64,000 nt of DNA from Leucobacter celer subsp. astrifaciens (GTDB lineage: Bacteria; Actinomycetota; Actinomycetes; Actinomycetales; Microbacteriaceae): assembly GCF_001273835.1 (NCBI RefSeq), contig NZ_JHEI01000131.1:19093-83092 (forward strand), read 5' to 3'. A model generated the notes under the pieces. It was not told the DNA's origin, ran no database searches, and was given only the letters and a program-made list of their open reading frames with translations. Shown one piece after another: positions 15,897 through 24,066 of this stretch. Position numbers and translations under genes: made by a program. The stretch's first letter is position 1, and each line of letters starts with the position of its first letter.

Positions 15897-17264
15897 TCAC
15901 CCAGCGGCGAGGACCCGCTCGACGCGCGCCGCAGCGGCGAGCAGCTCGGTGTCGCGGCCCGGGGCGCCGTCGAGCAGCAGCCCCACCCCCGAGTGCCCGA
16001 GCAGCGGCCCGAGCGGCAGCGCCAGGCTCGGCGAGCCCACCACGGTCGCGAGGCGCGTGAACGTCGTCATCCTGTCGAAGAGCTCGTGCCGCTGCGCCAG
16101 GGCGAACCCGGCGGACTCCTCCGCGAGGGGCGGCAGGATCGGCAGCGCCGGCCGCAGCACGGCGTCGACCCAGTGCCGGCCGAGCAACGCCAGGCAGGCG
16201 GAGCGGGCCCGGGCGCAGTCGTTCAGCAGCGTGTGCAGCCGCGCGGTCCAGGCACCGCCGGCCGTGGCCTCGATGCTCGACGCGAGCAGGTGCCGCACGT
16301 GCGGATCGACCGCACGCTCGAGCACGGCCTCGAGCGCGGGCAGGCGGTCGTCCCCGGCGAGGAAGCTCCGCAGCGACGGCGCCAGCTCGTGCAGGCCGAG
16401 GTCGGGCTCGAAAGCGCCGACGGCGCGGTCGAGCGCGGAGAGGTCGACCGGCACGAGCCGCACGTCGGGGGCCGCGGCGAGCCGGGCGACAGCCGCCGAC
16501 GCCCCGGCCGCGACGGCGGCGTCGCAGCGGTCGAGGTCCGCCGCGTCGAAGCCGATGCGCAGCGGCGCCCGATGCGCTCCACCGGCGCTCCGGGCGGTCG
16601 TCGCGCCGACGAGCTCCCCCGCGAGCACCGCGTCGAGGCGGCGCAGCGAGGCGAGGTCGGCGGCCATCGGTCCCGCGGTGTCGCGCGAGAACGCGATGTT
16701 CACGGCGCCATCCTCGGGATAGCGCCCGGTGCTCGGGCGGAATCCCCAGGTATCGGTGCAGACCGCCGGGATGCGCGTCGATCCGCCCGTGTCGCTGCCG
16801 ATGCCGTAGCGGCAGACGCCCGCGGCGATGATCGCCGCGTTGCCGCCGCTCGAGCCTCCCGCGACCCGGCCCGGCTGCACCGGGTTCGCCACCGCTCCGG
16901 TGGCGCTGTGCGTCGATGTCACCCCGAGGGCGAGTTCGTGCAGATTCGCCTTGCCGATCACCACCATCCCCCGCGCGCGCAGGCGGGCCACTACGGTCGC
17001 GTCGAGGCGCGGCGCGTATCCGCCGAGCGCCGGGGTCGCGGCGGTGGTCGGCAGGCCGGCGATGTGGATGTTGTCCTTGACCGCGATGGCACGACCGGCG
17101 AGCGGATCGGTGGGCGGCCGCCCGATCCTTGCCGCCCGCGCGAGGTCGCGCTCGACCTCGGCGGCCCCGGAGACGGTCGCGAAGGCGCCGCCGCCGAGCG
17201 CTTCCGCGGCGTCTCGGGCCTGCAGCGTCTCCTCGACGGCGCCGGAGGGCAGCCCGGCCGGCAT
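15897..17264 (-). CDS. Amidase signature family hydrolase
   Basis: A 455-residue serine hydrolase with the Ser-cisSer-Lys triad: K63 (AIAVKDN), S138 (AGGSSGGN) and nucleophile S162 (GSDTGGSTRIP). The S138-S162 spacing of 24 is as in malonamidase. It cleaves a carboxamide to acid and ammonia, like indoleacetamide or mandelamide hydrolases. It is the last gene of the minus-strand transporter operon, and its ATG overlaps the sulfatase stop (TGATG). The substrate may be the desulfated product of the sulfatase before it, which is inference from coupling. Confidence 0.92.
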   Translation of the reverse strand: MPAGLPSGAVEETLQARDAAEALGGGAFATVSGAAEVERDLARAARIGRPPTDPLAGRAIAVKDNIHIAGLPTTAATPALGGYAPRLDATVVARLRARGMVVIGKANLHELALGVTSTHSATGAVANPVQPGRVAGGSSGGNAAIIAAGVCRYGIGSDTGGSTRIPAVCTDTWGFRPSTGRYPEDGAVNIAFSRDTAGPMAADLASLRRLDAVLAGELVGATTARSAGGAHRAPLRIGFDAADLDRCDAAVAAGASAAVARLAAAPDVRLVPVDLSALDRAVGAFEPDLGLHELAPSLRSFLAGDDRLPALEAVLERAVDPHVRHLLASSIEATAGGAWTARLHTLLNDCARARSACLALLGRHWVDAVLRPALPILPPLAEESAGFALAQRHELFDRMTTFTRLATVVGSPSLALPLGPLLGHSGVGLLLDGAPGRDTELLAAAARVERVLAAG

Positions 17265-19627
17265 CAGTCGGCGAGCTCGGCGACCGCCTCGCCGATGCGG
17301 CGCAGCACGGTCGGGTCGTGCTGCGAGCGGGCGCCCGGCACGTAGCGCAGGCGCTCGATCTCGCCGCCCGCGAAGCGGAAGCCGTCGCCGTGCCGCTCGT
17401 GCAGCTCCCAGTCGACGGGACCGCCGTAGTCGTAGCCGACGCTGATGCCGGTGAAGGGCGCCATGCCGAGCAGCATCGGCACGACGCCGATCTCGGCCGA
17501 GAGCTCGCCGTCGACCTCGAGCCGCAGCCGCCAGCGCAGCCCCTCGAGCTCGTCGACGCGCAGCACGAGCTCCCGCGCACCGGGCCGCAGCGCGGCCCCC
17601 CGCGAGCGGTGCATCTCTCCGTAGGCGTTGTAGGCGAGGATCGGCGCACCGTCCTCGATCCCGAGCAGATACCCGCCGCCCTGGTCCCCGTGCGCGACGA
17701 TCACCCCGGCCGCGTCGGCCTCGAGCACGAGGGCCGCCTCGACGGCGAACGACTTCAGCACCGTGAGCTGCGCCGAGCGGAAGCGCTCGAGCGGCGGGCG
17801 GAACGGCACGAGAGCGACCGGCGCGGCGAGCGCGGCCTCGGTGTCCGGTCGGTTCGTGTGCAGCGAGCCGTCGTCGTCGAGTGGGAACACCGCGTTGCGC
17901 CAGGCCTCGGAGCGCCAGCGCTCGGCGAGTTCGGCCACGCGCTCGGGCTGGGACGCCGCCAAGTCTCGCGTCTCCGTCGGGTCGTCGGCGAGGTGGTACA
18001 GTTCCCAGCGCCCGCCCGCGGCGCCGTCCTCGCGGCGCGGCGGCACCGGCGACACCGCCTTCCAGTCCCCGTCGACCATCGCACGACGGCCCACGCACTC
18101 GAAGTACTGCGCCTCGCGGCCCTCCGCCTCCGGGTCGCCGAGCACCCCCGCCACGCTTCGCCCGTCGGGATCCTGCGCCGGCCGGCCGCGCAGCTCCGCG
18201 AGCGGGGGCACGCCAGCGAGCTCGAGGATCGTGGGCGCCAGATCCGACACGAATACGAACTGGTCGCGCAGGCCGCGCGCGCGGACGGGCGCGGCGGGCC
18301 AGGACACGATGAGCGGGGCGTGCACGCCCCCCTCGTAGGTCGACGACTTGAAGGAGCGGAACGGGGTGTTCGAGACCCGGGCCCACCCGGTCGGGTACTG
18401 GGAGAAGAGTCTCGGCCCGCCGATCTCATCGGGATCGCGCGGCACATCGCGCACCCAGCCCTCGGGCAGGGGTGCGGAGTGCCCGAACTGCGCGAAGTAG
18501 CTGCGCGTGCCGCTGGGTCCGCCCTCGGCGGTGCCGCCGTTGTCGCTCGCGATCACGATCACGGTGTTCTCGCGTTCGCCGAGTCGTTCGAGGTGCGCGA
18601 CGAGGCGTCCGACGCTCTGGTCCACCTCGTCGACGGCCGCCGCGTACACCTCCATGTGGCGCGCGAACAGCGCACGATCCTCGTCGCCCAGCTGTTCCCA
18701 GCGCGGGATCCGATCGCCGTCGGCGATCGCGTCGTCGGGCAGCTCGGCGTGCGGCGGCACGATCCCGATCTCGCGCTGACGCGCGAATCTCGCCTCGCGC
18801 AGCGCGTTCCACCCGGCCTCGTAGCGGCCGCGGTGGCGCTCGATGTCGCCCGCCTTCGCCTGGATCGGACCGTGCACGGAGGTGTGCGCGTAGTAGAGGA
18901 AGAAGGGCTTGGCGGCGTCGTTGACGCGCAGCCCGTCGATCATCGCGAGTGCCTCGTCCGTGAGCTCATCGGTGAGGAAGTATCCCTCGGGGAACCGCTG
19001 CACGTCGACCGCCGAGTTGTCGCGCACCAGCCGGTGCGGGTGGTGCAGCGAGGTGAAGCCGTCCATGCTGCCGAAGTAGCGGTCGAAGCCGCGCTGCAGC
19101 GGCCAGGAGGACTTGTCCGCGGCGTCGTGCAGGCGCGACTCGAGGGTCAGGTGCCACTTGCCCACCGCGAAGGTGGCGTAGCCGCCGGCGCGCAGCGACT
19201 CCGCGAGCGTGGGGGCGTCCTCCGGCAGCTCGCAGGTGAAGCCCGGGTAGCCGGGATCGGTGTGGGCGACGAAGCCGAAACCCGCGCGGTGCGGGTTGAG
19301 CCCCGTCATGAGGGCGGCCCGGGCCGGTGAGCACATGGGAGCGGTGCGGTAGTTCGTGAACACCCAGCCGTCGCCGGCCAGCGCGTCGATGTTCGGAGTG
19401 GGGATCTCGCTGCCGAAGGGGCCGAGGTCGCTGAAGCCGAGGTCGTCGACGAGCATCACGATGACGTTCGGGGATCCCGCCGGGGCGGCGGGGCGCTCCC
19501 GCCACCACGGCGACGACTCCGATGCGAACTCCGCCGCCCGTCCGCCGAACGACTCGTACCCGCGCCGCGGAGCGGAGTCGCGGTCGCGCCGCGGAGCCGG
19601 ATCGGCGACGGCCGGCTGCTCCCCCAC
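17264..19627 (-). CDS. Type I sulfatase (large arylsulfatase, AtsA-like)
   Basis: A 787-residue sulfatase. Metal-binding VDDLGFSD starts at 60. C99 in CSPAR (99-103) is the residue converted to formylglycine. GKWHL and ASDNGGT follow, then a ~200-residue C-terminal domain as in long actinobacterial arylsulfatases. No signal peptide, so probably cytoplasmic after substrate import. Start is GTG 19627, 2 nt after the ATPase stop, with GGAAGG about 10 nt upstream. It needs a formylglycine-generating enzyme; one is encoded at 28730. A paralogue lies at 25655. The hydrolysed sulfate ester is unknown. Confidence 0.93.
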   Translation of the reverse strand: MGEQPAVADPAPRRDRDSAPRRGYESFGGRAAEFASESSPWWRERPAAPAGSPNVIVMLVDDLGFSDLGPFGSEIPTPNIDALAGDGWVFTNYRTAPMCSPARAALMTGLNPHRAGFGFVAHTDPGYPGFTCELPEDAPTLAESLRAGGYATFAVGKWHLTLESRLHDAADKSSWPLQRGFDRYFGSMDGFTSLHHPHRLVRDNSAVDVQRFPEGYFLTDELTDEALAMIDGLRVNDAAKPFFLYYAHTSVHGPIQAKAGDIERHRGRYEAGWNALREARFARQREIGIVPPHAELPDDAIADGDRIPRWEQLGDEDRALFARHMEVYAAAVDEVDQSVGRLVAHLERLGERENTVIVIASDNGGTAEGGPSGTRSYFAQFGHSAPLPEGWVRDVPRDPDEIGGPRLFSQYPTGWARVSNTPFRSFKSSTYEGGVHAPLIVSWPAAPVRARGLRDQFVFVSDLAPTILELAGVPPLAELRGRPAQDPDGRSVAGVLGDPEAEGREAQYFECVGRRAMVDGDWKAVSPVPPRREDGAAGGRWELYHLADDPTETRDLAASQPERVAELAERWRSEAWRNAVFPLDDDGSLHTNRPDTEAALAAPVALVPFRPPLERFRSAQLTVLKSFAVEAALVLEADAAGVIVAHGDQGGGYLLGIEDGAPILAYNAYGEMHRSRGAALRPGARELVLRVDELEGLRWRLRLEVDGELSAEIGVVPMLLGMAPFTGISVGYDYGGPVDWELHERHGDGFRFAGGEIERLRYVPGARSQHDPTVLRRIGEAVAELAD

Positions 19628-19629
19628 GG

Positions 19630-20424
19630 TCAGCCCGCCTTCCGGATGTGCTCGAAGACGCGGGTGCGCAGCTCGGCGAACTCCGGGCGGGCGCGGGTGG
19701 CGATCTGGTCGCGGGGCCCGCCGAAATCGATGTCGATGATCTCGGTGACGCGGGCGGGCCGCTCGCCGAGCACCACGACGCGGTCGGAGAGGTAGACGGC
19801 CTCGTCGATGTCGTGGGTGACGATGACGATGGTCATCCCGAATTCCTCGCGGATCTTGAGGCAGAGGTCCTCGAGCTCGAAGCGGGTCTGGGCGTCGACC
19901 GACGCGAAGGGCTCGTCCATGATGAGCACCTCGGGGCGGTACGCGATCGCGCGTGCGATCGCGACGCGCTGCTGCATGCCGCCCGAGAGCTGCCACGGGT
20001 ACTTCGACTCCGCGCCGGCCAGGCCGACCGCGGCGAGCGCCGAGCCGATCCGCGTCTCCCGCTCCTCGCGGGAGATGCTCAGGCGCTTGAGCGGCAGACG
20101 CACGTTCTTCTCGACCGTGAGCCACGGCATGAGCGAGCGCGTGTACTCCTGGAAGACGAGCGCCATCTCCTCCGGGGGCCCGTCGATCGGCTTCCCGTCG
20201 ATGCTCGCCACGCCGGAGCTGATCGACTGCAGCCCCGTGAGGCACTTCAGGAGCGTCGTCTTGCCGATGCCCGACGGGCCCACGATGCACGCGATCTCGG
20301 CGGAGCGCACGTCGAAGGTGAGATCGGCGATCACGGGCACGGGGCCCTTCTTGGTGTCGTAGGTCTTCGCGAGACCCTGCACGCTCAGACGCACCGGCGC
20401 GTCGGCGAACGAGGTGGCGTTCAT
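19630..20424 (-). CDS. SsuB/TauB-type ABC transporter ATP-binding protein
   Basis: A 264-residue ATPase with GPSGIGKTT (Walker A), FQEYTRSLMPWLTV (Q-loop), LSGGMQQRV (signature), LIMDEPFASVD (Walker B) and VTHDIDEA (H-loop), the nitrate/sulfonate/taurine importer subfamily. Its ATG overlaps the stop of the permease gene (ATGA). It energises import for the two permeases and binding protein upstream. Confidence 0.93.
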   Translation of the reverse strand: MNATSFADAPVRLSVQGLAKTYDTKKGPVPVIADLTFDVRSAEIACIVGPSGIGKTTLLKCLTGLQSISSGVASIDGKPIDGPPEEMALVFQEYTRSLMPWLTVEKNVRLPLKRLSISREERETRIGSALAAVGLAGAESKYPWQLSGGMQQRVAIARAIAYRPEVLIMDEPFASVDAQTRFELEDLCLKIREEFGMTIVIVTHDIDEAVYLSDRVVVLGERPARVTEIIDIDFGGPRDQIATRARPEFAELRTRVFEHIRKAG

Positions 20425-21257
20425 AGGTTCTTCTCCTGCTGTCGGATGGCGATGTACCAGCGCAGCACGCGGCGCCGGAAGAGTGAGAGCAGGGCGGTGG
20501 CGGCGTAGCCGATGATGCCCAGCACGAGGATGCCGACCCACATGTCGGCGATCATGAAGGACTGCTGCGCGAGCAGCGTCCGTGCCCCGAGTCCCTGGGA
20601 GGAGCCGAGCATCTCGCTCGCGATCATCACGACGAAGGCCGTGATCAGGCTCACCTGCATGCCGGAGAGGATGCGAGGGCTCGCCTCGGGCAGGGCGACC
20701 GAGAAGATGCGGTCCCACCAGTGCAGCCGGTAGATCCGGCCGACGGCGCGACGATCCGGATCGGTGGCGTGGATGCCGTCGATCGTGGAGATCAGCACCG
20801 GGAACACCGCCGACAGCGTGATCGCGAGAATGCGCGTCTCGTTGCCGAAGCCGATCAGCGAGACGAAGATCGGCACGAGCGCGACCGGCGGGATGGCGCG
20901 GAAGAAGTGGATCGTGGGTTCGATCAGCCAGGACAGCCACCGCATCGTGCCGAGCACGATGCCGAGCAGCACGCCGATCACGCACGCGAGCACGAAGGAG
21001 AGCGCCAGGTTGCCGACGGAGGATCCCACGTCGCCCCAGAACATCGGGGTGCCGAGCAGGGCGACGAAGCGCTCGAGGATTCGCTGGAGCGGCGGGAAGA
21101 AGGTGTTCGTGGAGCTCGCCGAGGCGATCCACCAGAGCGCCAGCAGCAGGATCGGCACGACGATCTCGGCGCCGATCAGCACCCACTTGGGCAGGCTGCT
21201 GCGCTTCAGCCGACGCGCTTCCCGCGTGCGGATGAGGACGGTCGACGTGGACGCCAT
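20421..21257 (-). CDS. SsuC/TauC-type ABC transporter permease 2
   Basis: A 278-residue BPD-type inner-membrane permease. After a basic N terminus, about six membrane segments are seen, with the ATPase-coupling loop IDGIHATDPDRRAVGRIYRL. It is encoded directly after a different permease with 3-4 nt overlaps on both sides. The importer probably uses a heterodimeric channel, unlike E. coli SsuC or TauC homodimers. Confidence 0.9.
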   Translation of the reverse strand: MASTSTVLIRTREARRLKRSSLPKWVLIGAEIVVPILLLALWWIASASSTNTFFPPLQRILERFVALLGTPMFWGDVGSSVGNLALSFVLACVIGVLLGIVLGTMRWLSWLIEPTIHFFRAIPPVALVPIFVSLIGFGNETRILAITLSAVFPVLISTIDGIHATDPDRRAVGRIYRLHWWDRIFSVALPEASPRILSGMQVSLITAFVVMIASEMLGSSQGLGARTLLAQQSFMIADMWVGILVLGIIGYAATALLSLFRRRVLRWYIAIRQQEKNL

Positions 21258-22042
21258 CACACCACCTGCTTCCGGTATTGGGGATGCCAGTGCAGCAGGC
21301 GGCGCTCGCCCCACTGGCTGAGCCCCTGCACGATGAGCCCGAGGATGCCCAGGATCAGGACGTAGGCGAACAGCTGCTCCCGGTTCCCCGAGATCTGCGT
21401 CAGCAGGAGGCTCTGACCGAGTCCCGGTCCGCCGCCCAGCAGCCCCGCCACCACGGCGACGATCAGCGCGGTCGGCGCCGCGACGCGAACCGCCGTTCCG
21501 ATGTAGGGCAGAGAGCTCGGCAGCACGATGTGGCCCAGGATCGACGCGCGGCTCAGGCCGTACGACTGGCCGGTGGCCTTCGCCACGGGATCCGTGTCGA
21601 AGACACCGGCCGAGGCCTGCACCACGATCGAGACGAAGCACCCCATGAATACGAGGAACACGCCCATGCCGGCGGTGGGGCCCAGCACCAGCACGACCAC
21701 GGGGAGGATGACGATCGGCGGGATCGGCTTCAGGAATTCGAGCGGCACGCGCGTGGCGTGCATCGCGAGCGGCGACACGCCGATCCCCACGCCCAGCAGC
21801 ACGCCGGCCGCCGTCGCGATGATGAGGCCCAGCAGCGCCATGTACACCGTGTCCCAGGTGGCCACCCACATCTCGGGAGTGGTCAACAGGTGGAACAGGG
21901 CGCTGAAGGCCTCACCGGCCGTCGGCAGCGGCGACCCGGCCAGCGGGCCGACCGTCGCGGCGAACTGCCACGCCCCGACGGCCAGCACCACGCCGAGAGC
22001 ACCGATGCCGTACTGCAGGATCTTGGATTCTCGCATGATCAT
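21257..22042 (-). CDS. SsuC/TauC-type ABC transporter permease 1
   Basis: A 261-residue permease with the EAA-type loop AGVFDTDPVAKATGQSYGLS. ATG 22042 (MIMRES) overlaps the binding-protein stop; ATG 22036 is an alternative. It shares the fold but little sequence with the next permease, so the two probably arose from an old duplication and pair in one channel. Confidence 0.9.
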   Translation of the reverse strand: MIMRESKILQYGIGALGVVLAVGAWQFAATVGPLAGSPLPTAGEAFSALFHLLTTPEMWVATWDTVYMALLGLIIATAAGVLLGVGIGVSPLAMHATRVPLEFLKPIPPIVILPVVVLVLGPTAGMGVFLVFMGCFVSIVVQASAGVFDTDPVAKATGQSYGLSRASILGHIVLPSSLPYIGTAVRVAAPTALIVAVVAGLLGGGPGLGQSLLLTQISGNREQLFAYVLILGILGLIVQGLSQWGERRLLHWHPQYRKQVV

Positions 22043-23061
22043 CCCATGTGGATCAGGCCGTCGAGGTCGACGGGCTCGGCGAGGAATCCGAGGCTCACCA
22101 TCTTCTCGTTCGGGCGCTCGATGTCTTCGAGCCTCACTTCGAGCGGCCACACCGGCAGCTTCACGTCGTCGATGGTGAGGCTCGACTCGGTGTAGTCGAG
22201 GCCCGCCTGGATCGCGACGTCCGGGTTCTCGGTCGCGTACTGGTTGGACTTGACGATGGCGCGCTGGAAGGCCGCGATGGCATCCGCCTTGTTCTCGATC
22301 GTCGAGACCCCGGCGGTCCAGATGCCCGTGGCGCCGGTCTCGAAGAAGCCCACGGAGGGCGCGGAGATCTGAGCCGCGCCGGCGGCTTCGGCCTCGGTCG
22401 TGAACGGGCTCACCAGGCCGGCTGCGTCGACGTTGCCGCTCTTGAGCGCTTCGACGGCCGATGTGAAGTCGAGCACCACCCAGTTGACACCGGCCCTCGG
22501 ATCGACGCCGGCCTCGGCGAGCTCGCCCGCGATCACGACCTCGAGCTGCGCGTTGCGGGCCGGAACCGCGATCGTCTTGCCCGCGAGATCCCCGACCGAG
22601 GTGATGCCGCTGTCGACCGCGGCGAAGAGGCCGGTGTCGTCGAACGCTGCGGGGTCGTCCGACTCCAGGGCATCTTCGGGATACCCGTCTGCGGCGCCCA
22701 CGATCCGCAGCGGCACACCCTGGCTGAGGGCGTTGAGCAGCGGGATGCTCGGCGAGTAGGCGATGTCGACCTGGCCGCTCTGGGCGGCCGCGAGACCGGC
22801 CGGAGGATTGGCGACGATCGAGGTCTCGATCTCGAGCCCCTCCTCCGCGAAGAACCCCTGCTCGATACCGGTGAGCAGGCTTCCGTCCGAGGTGAGCCCG
22901 ATCGTGGCGACGCTCAGGGTGGTGAGCTCGCCGCTCTCTCCCGGCGCCGCGCCGGCATCGCCTTCGCCCGGGCCGGAGGAGCCGGAAGCGCAGCCGGCCA
23001 GTACGAGCGCTGCCGAGGCCGCGAGCGCGAGAGCTGCGGCGAGGCGGTTGGTTTTCTGCAT
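22039..23061 (-). CDS. SsuA/NMT1-like substrate-binding lipoprotein
   Basis: A 340-residue binding protein with a lipoprotein signal (LVLAGC, Cys24) and the SsuA/THI5-like fold (GFFAEEGLEIE, GQVDIAYSPSIPLLNALSQG, VGDLAGKTIAVP). First gene of a six-gene minus-strand operon (binding protein, two permeases, ATPase, sulfatase, amidase) ending at 15897. AAGGAG lies 6 nt before the ATG. The coupled sulfatase suggests a sulfate ester rather than a sulfonate as cargo. Confidence 0.9.
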   Translation of the reverse strand: MQKTNRLAAALALAASAALVLAGCASGSSGPGEGDAGAAPGESGELTTLSVATIGLTSDGSLLTGIEQGFFAEEGLEIETSIVANPPAGLAAAQSGQVDIAYSPSIPLLNALSQGVPLRIVGAADGYPEDALESDDPAAFDDTGLFAAVDSGITSVGDLAGKTIAVPARNAQLEVVIAGELAEAGVDPRAGVNWVVLDFTSAVEALKSGNVDAAGLVSPFTTEAEAAGAAQISAPSVGFFETGATGIWTAGVSTIENKADAIAAFQRAIVKSNQYATENPDVAIQAGLDYTESSLTIDDVKLPVWPLEVRLEDIERPNEKMVSLGFLAEPVDLDGLIHMG

Positions 23062-23119
23062 GAACGACTCCTTCGTCGGTGGGAGACAATCCCGGTGGGG
23101 GTCCGCCGATCCGTTTTAA

Positions 23120-23133
23120 TCACCAATCGGTGA
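23120..23133. promoter_or_regulatory. TetR operator O1 (TCACCAATCGGTGA)
   Basis: Imperfect 14-bp palindrome, arms TCACC/GGTGA, flanked by TTAA and CTAAA. It is 59 bp before the binding-protein start on the minus strand. It is paired with O2 at 23187-23200 in the divergent region of the sulfatase operon and a TetR gene. Confidence 0.75.
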
Positions 23134-23186
23134 CTAAAGGATAATCTCCCCGCGCAGCCGTTCGGTAACGGGCGGATAACGATTAA

Positions 23187-23200
23187 TCACCAATTGGTGA
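23187..23200. promoter_or_regulatory. TetR operator O2 (TCACCAATTGGTGA)
   Basis: Perfect 14-bp palindrome, 67 bp centre-to-centre from O1. Its core ACCAATTGGT is the same as in the operator of the second sulfatase module at 28014-28029, which is served by a paralogous TetR. It probably binds the regulator encoded from 23289. Confidence 0.8.
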
Positions 23201-23288
23201 CAATAAACTTCGAGTGTCTTCGAAGGCCGGTCCTCTCCACCGGGGAACCCTATGATCGAGGTGGAGACCCGCGGAAGGAGCCCGCACC

Positions 23289-23927
23289 ATGCCGAAGATC
23301 GTGGATCACGACGAACGCCGAGCGCACATCGTCGAGGCCGTCACCCAGATCATCATCCGCGACGGCTTCGACCGTGTCACCATGCGCGCCATCGCCACCG
23401 AGGCCGGCTACGCGCACGGCGCGATCGCACGCTACTTCCCCGATAAGAAGAGCCTGCTCACCGCCGCCTTCCTGCAGGTCTTCCAGGGCTCGCACGAACG
23501 CACCCTGGAGCGGGTCGAGGGGGTGCGCGGGCTCGCGGCGCTGCGGCAGATGCTCCTGGAACTGCTGCCGTTCGAGCAGGACGGGCCCCAGCGGTCGCGG
23601 GTCGTGCTCTCGTTCTGGGATCGGGCCGCTCAGGACCAGGAGCTGTGGGAGATCCACCACGAGAACATCGTGCGCCGCCGCGAACTGATCCGACACTTCC
23701 TCACCGAGGCGCGCGAGGACGGCGAGCTCGTGCCGGGCCTCGAGATCGACGATGCCGTCAACCGCGTATCGGCGCACAACGCCGGCTGGCAGATGATGGC
23801 CGTGCTCGTGCCCGAGGCCGCCGACCACACCAGCCTCCTCGCGAGCATCGACTCCATCCTCGCGGCGCTGCGCGCCGATCGCGGAGCCGGGCAGGGCCGC
23901 GCGGCGTCCGCCGCGTCCGCCGCCTGA
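23289..23927 (+). CDS. TetR/AcrR family regulator of sulfatase operon 1
   Basis: 212 residues. The helix-turn-helix MRAIATEAGYAHGAIARYF lies at about 37-55, and the BetI-like start MPKIVDHDERR is shared with the regulators at 28122 and 33659. It is divergent from the SsuA-like operon with two palindromic operators between, so it is most likely an autoregulated repressor released by the imported compound. The Ala/Gly-rich tail after residue 195 is not conserved in the paralogues. Confidence 0.92.
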   Translation: MPKIVDHDERRAHIVEAVTQIIIRDGFDRVTMRAIATEAGYAHGAIARYFPDKKSLLTAAFLQVFQGSHERTLERVEGVRGLAALRQMLLELLPFEQDGPQRSRVVLSFWDRAAQDQELWEIHHENIVRRRELIRHFLTEAREDGELVPGLEIDDAVNRVSAHNAGWQMMAVLVPEAADHTSLLASIDSILAALRADRGAGQGRAASAASAA

Positions 23928-24012
23928 ACCCTCACCACGAGCCGCCGGGTCCCGTGAATCGCCACGGATCACGGCGGCTCGCCGGGGTCCGCCGGCTCTC
24001 GCCGGCAGCGAC

Positions 24013-24057
24013 GGCGGCCTCCCCGAACCCCGAGAGAACGGTTCGGAGGAGGCCGCC
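24013..24057. terminator. Bidirectional hairpin between convergent genes
   Basis: GGCGGCCTCC (24013-24022) pairs with GGAGGCCGCC (24048-24057), and CCGAACC pairs with GGTTCGG inside, giving a stem of about 17 bp with a 10-nt loop. It lies between the TetR gene and the convergent binding-protein gene. No strong T-run follows, so terminator function is likely but not certain. Confidence 0.7.
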
Positions 24058-24066
24058 GCCCGTCGG

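Noticed and set aside
17264..20290. Single 1008-codon frame joining the ATPase region and the sulfatase
   Set aside because: The first ~220 codons are an out-of-phase reading of the SsuB-like gene. The sulfatase starts at GTG 19627 after the ATPase stop.
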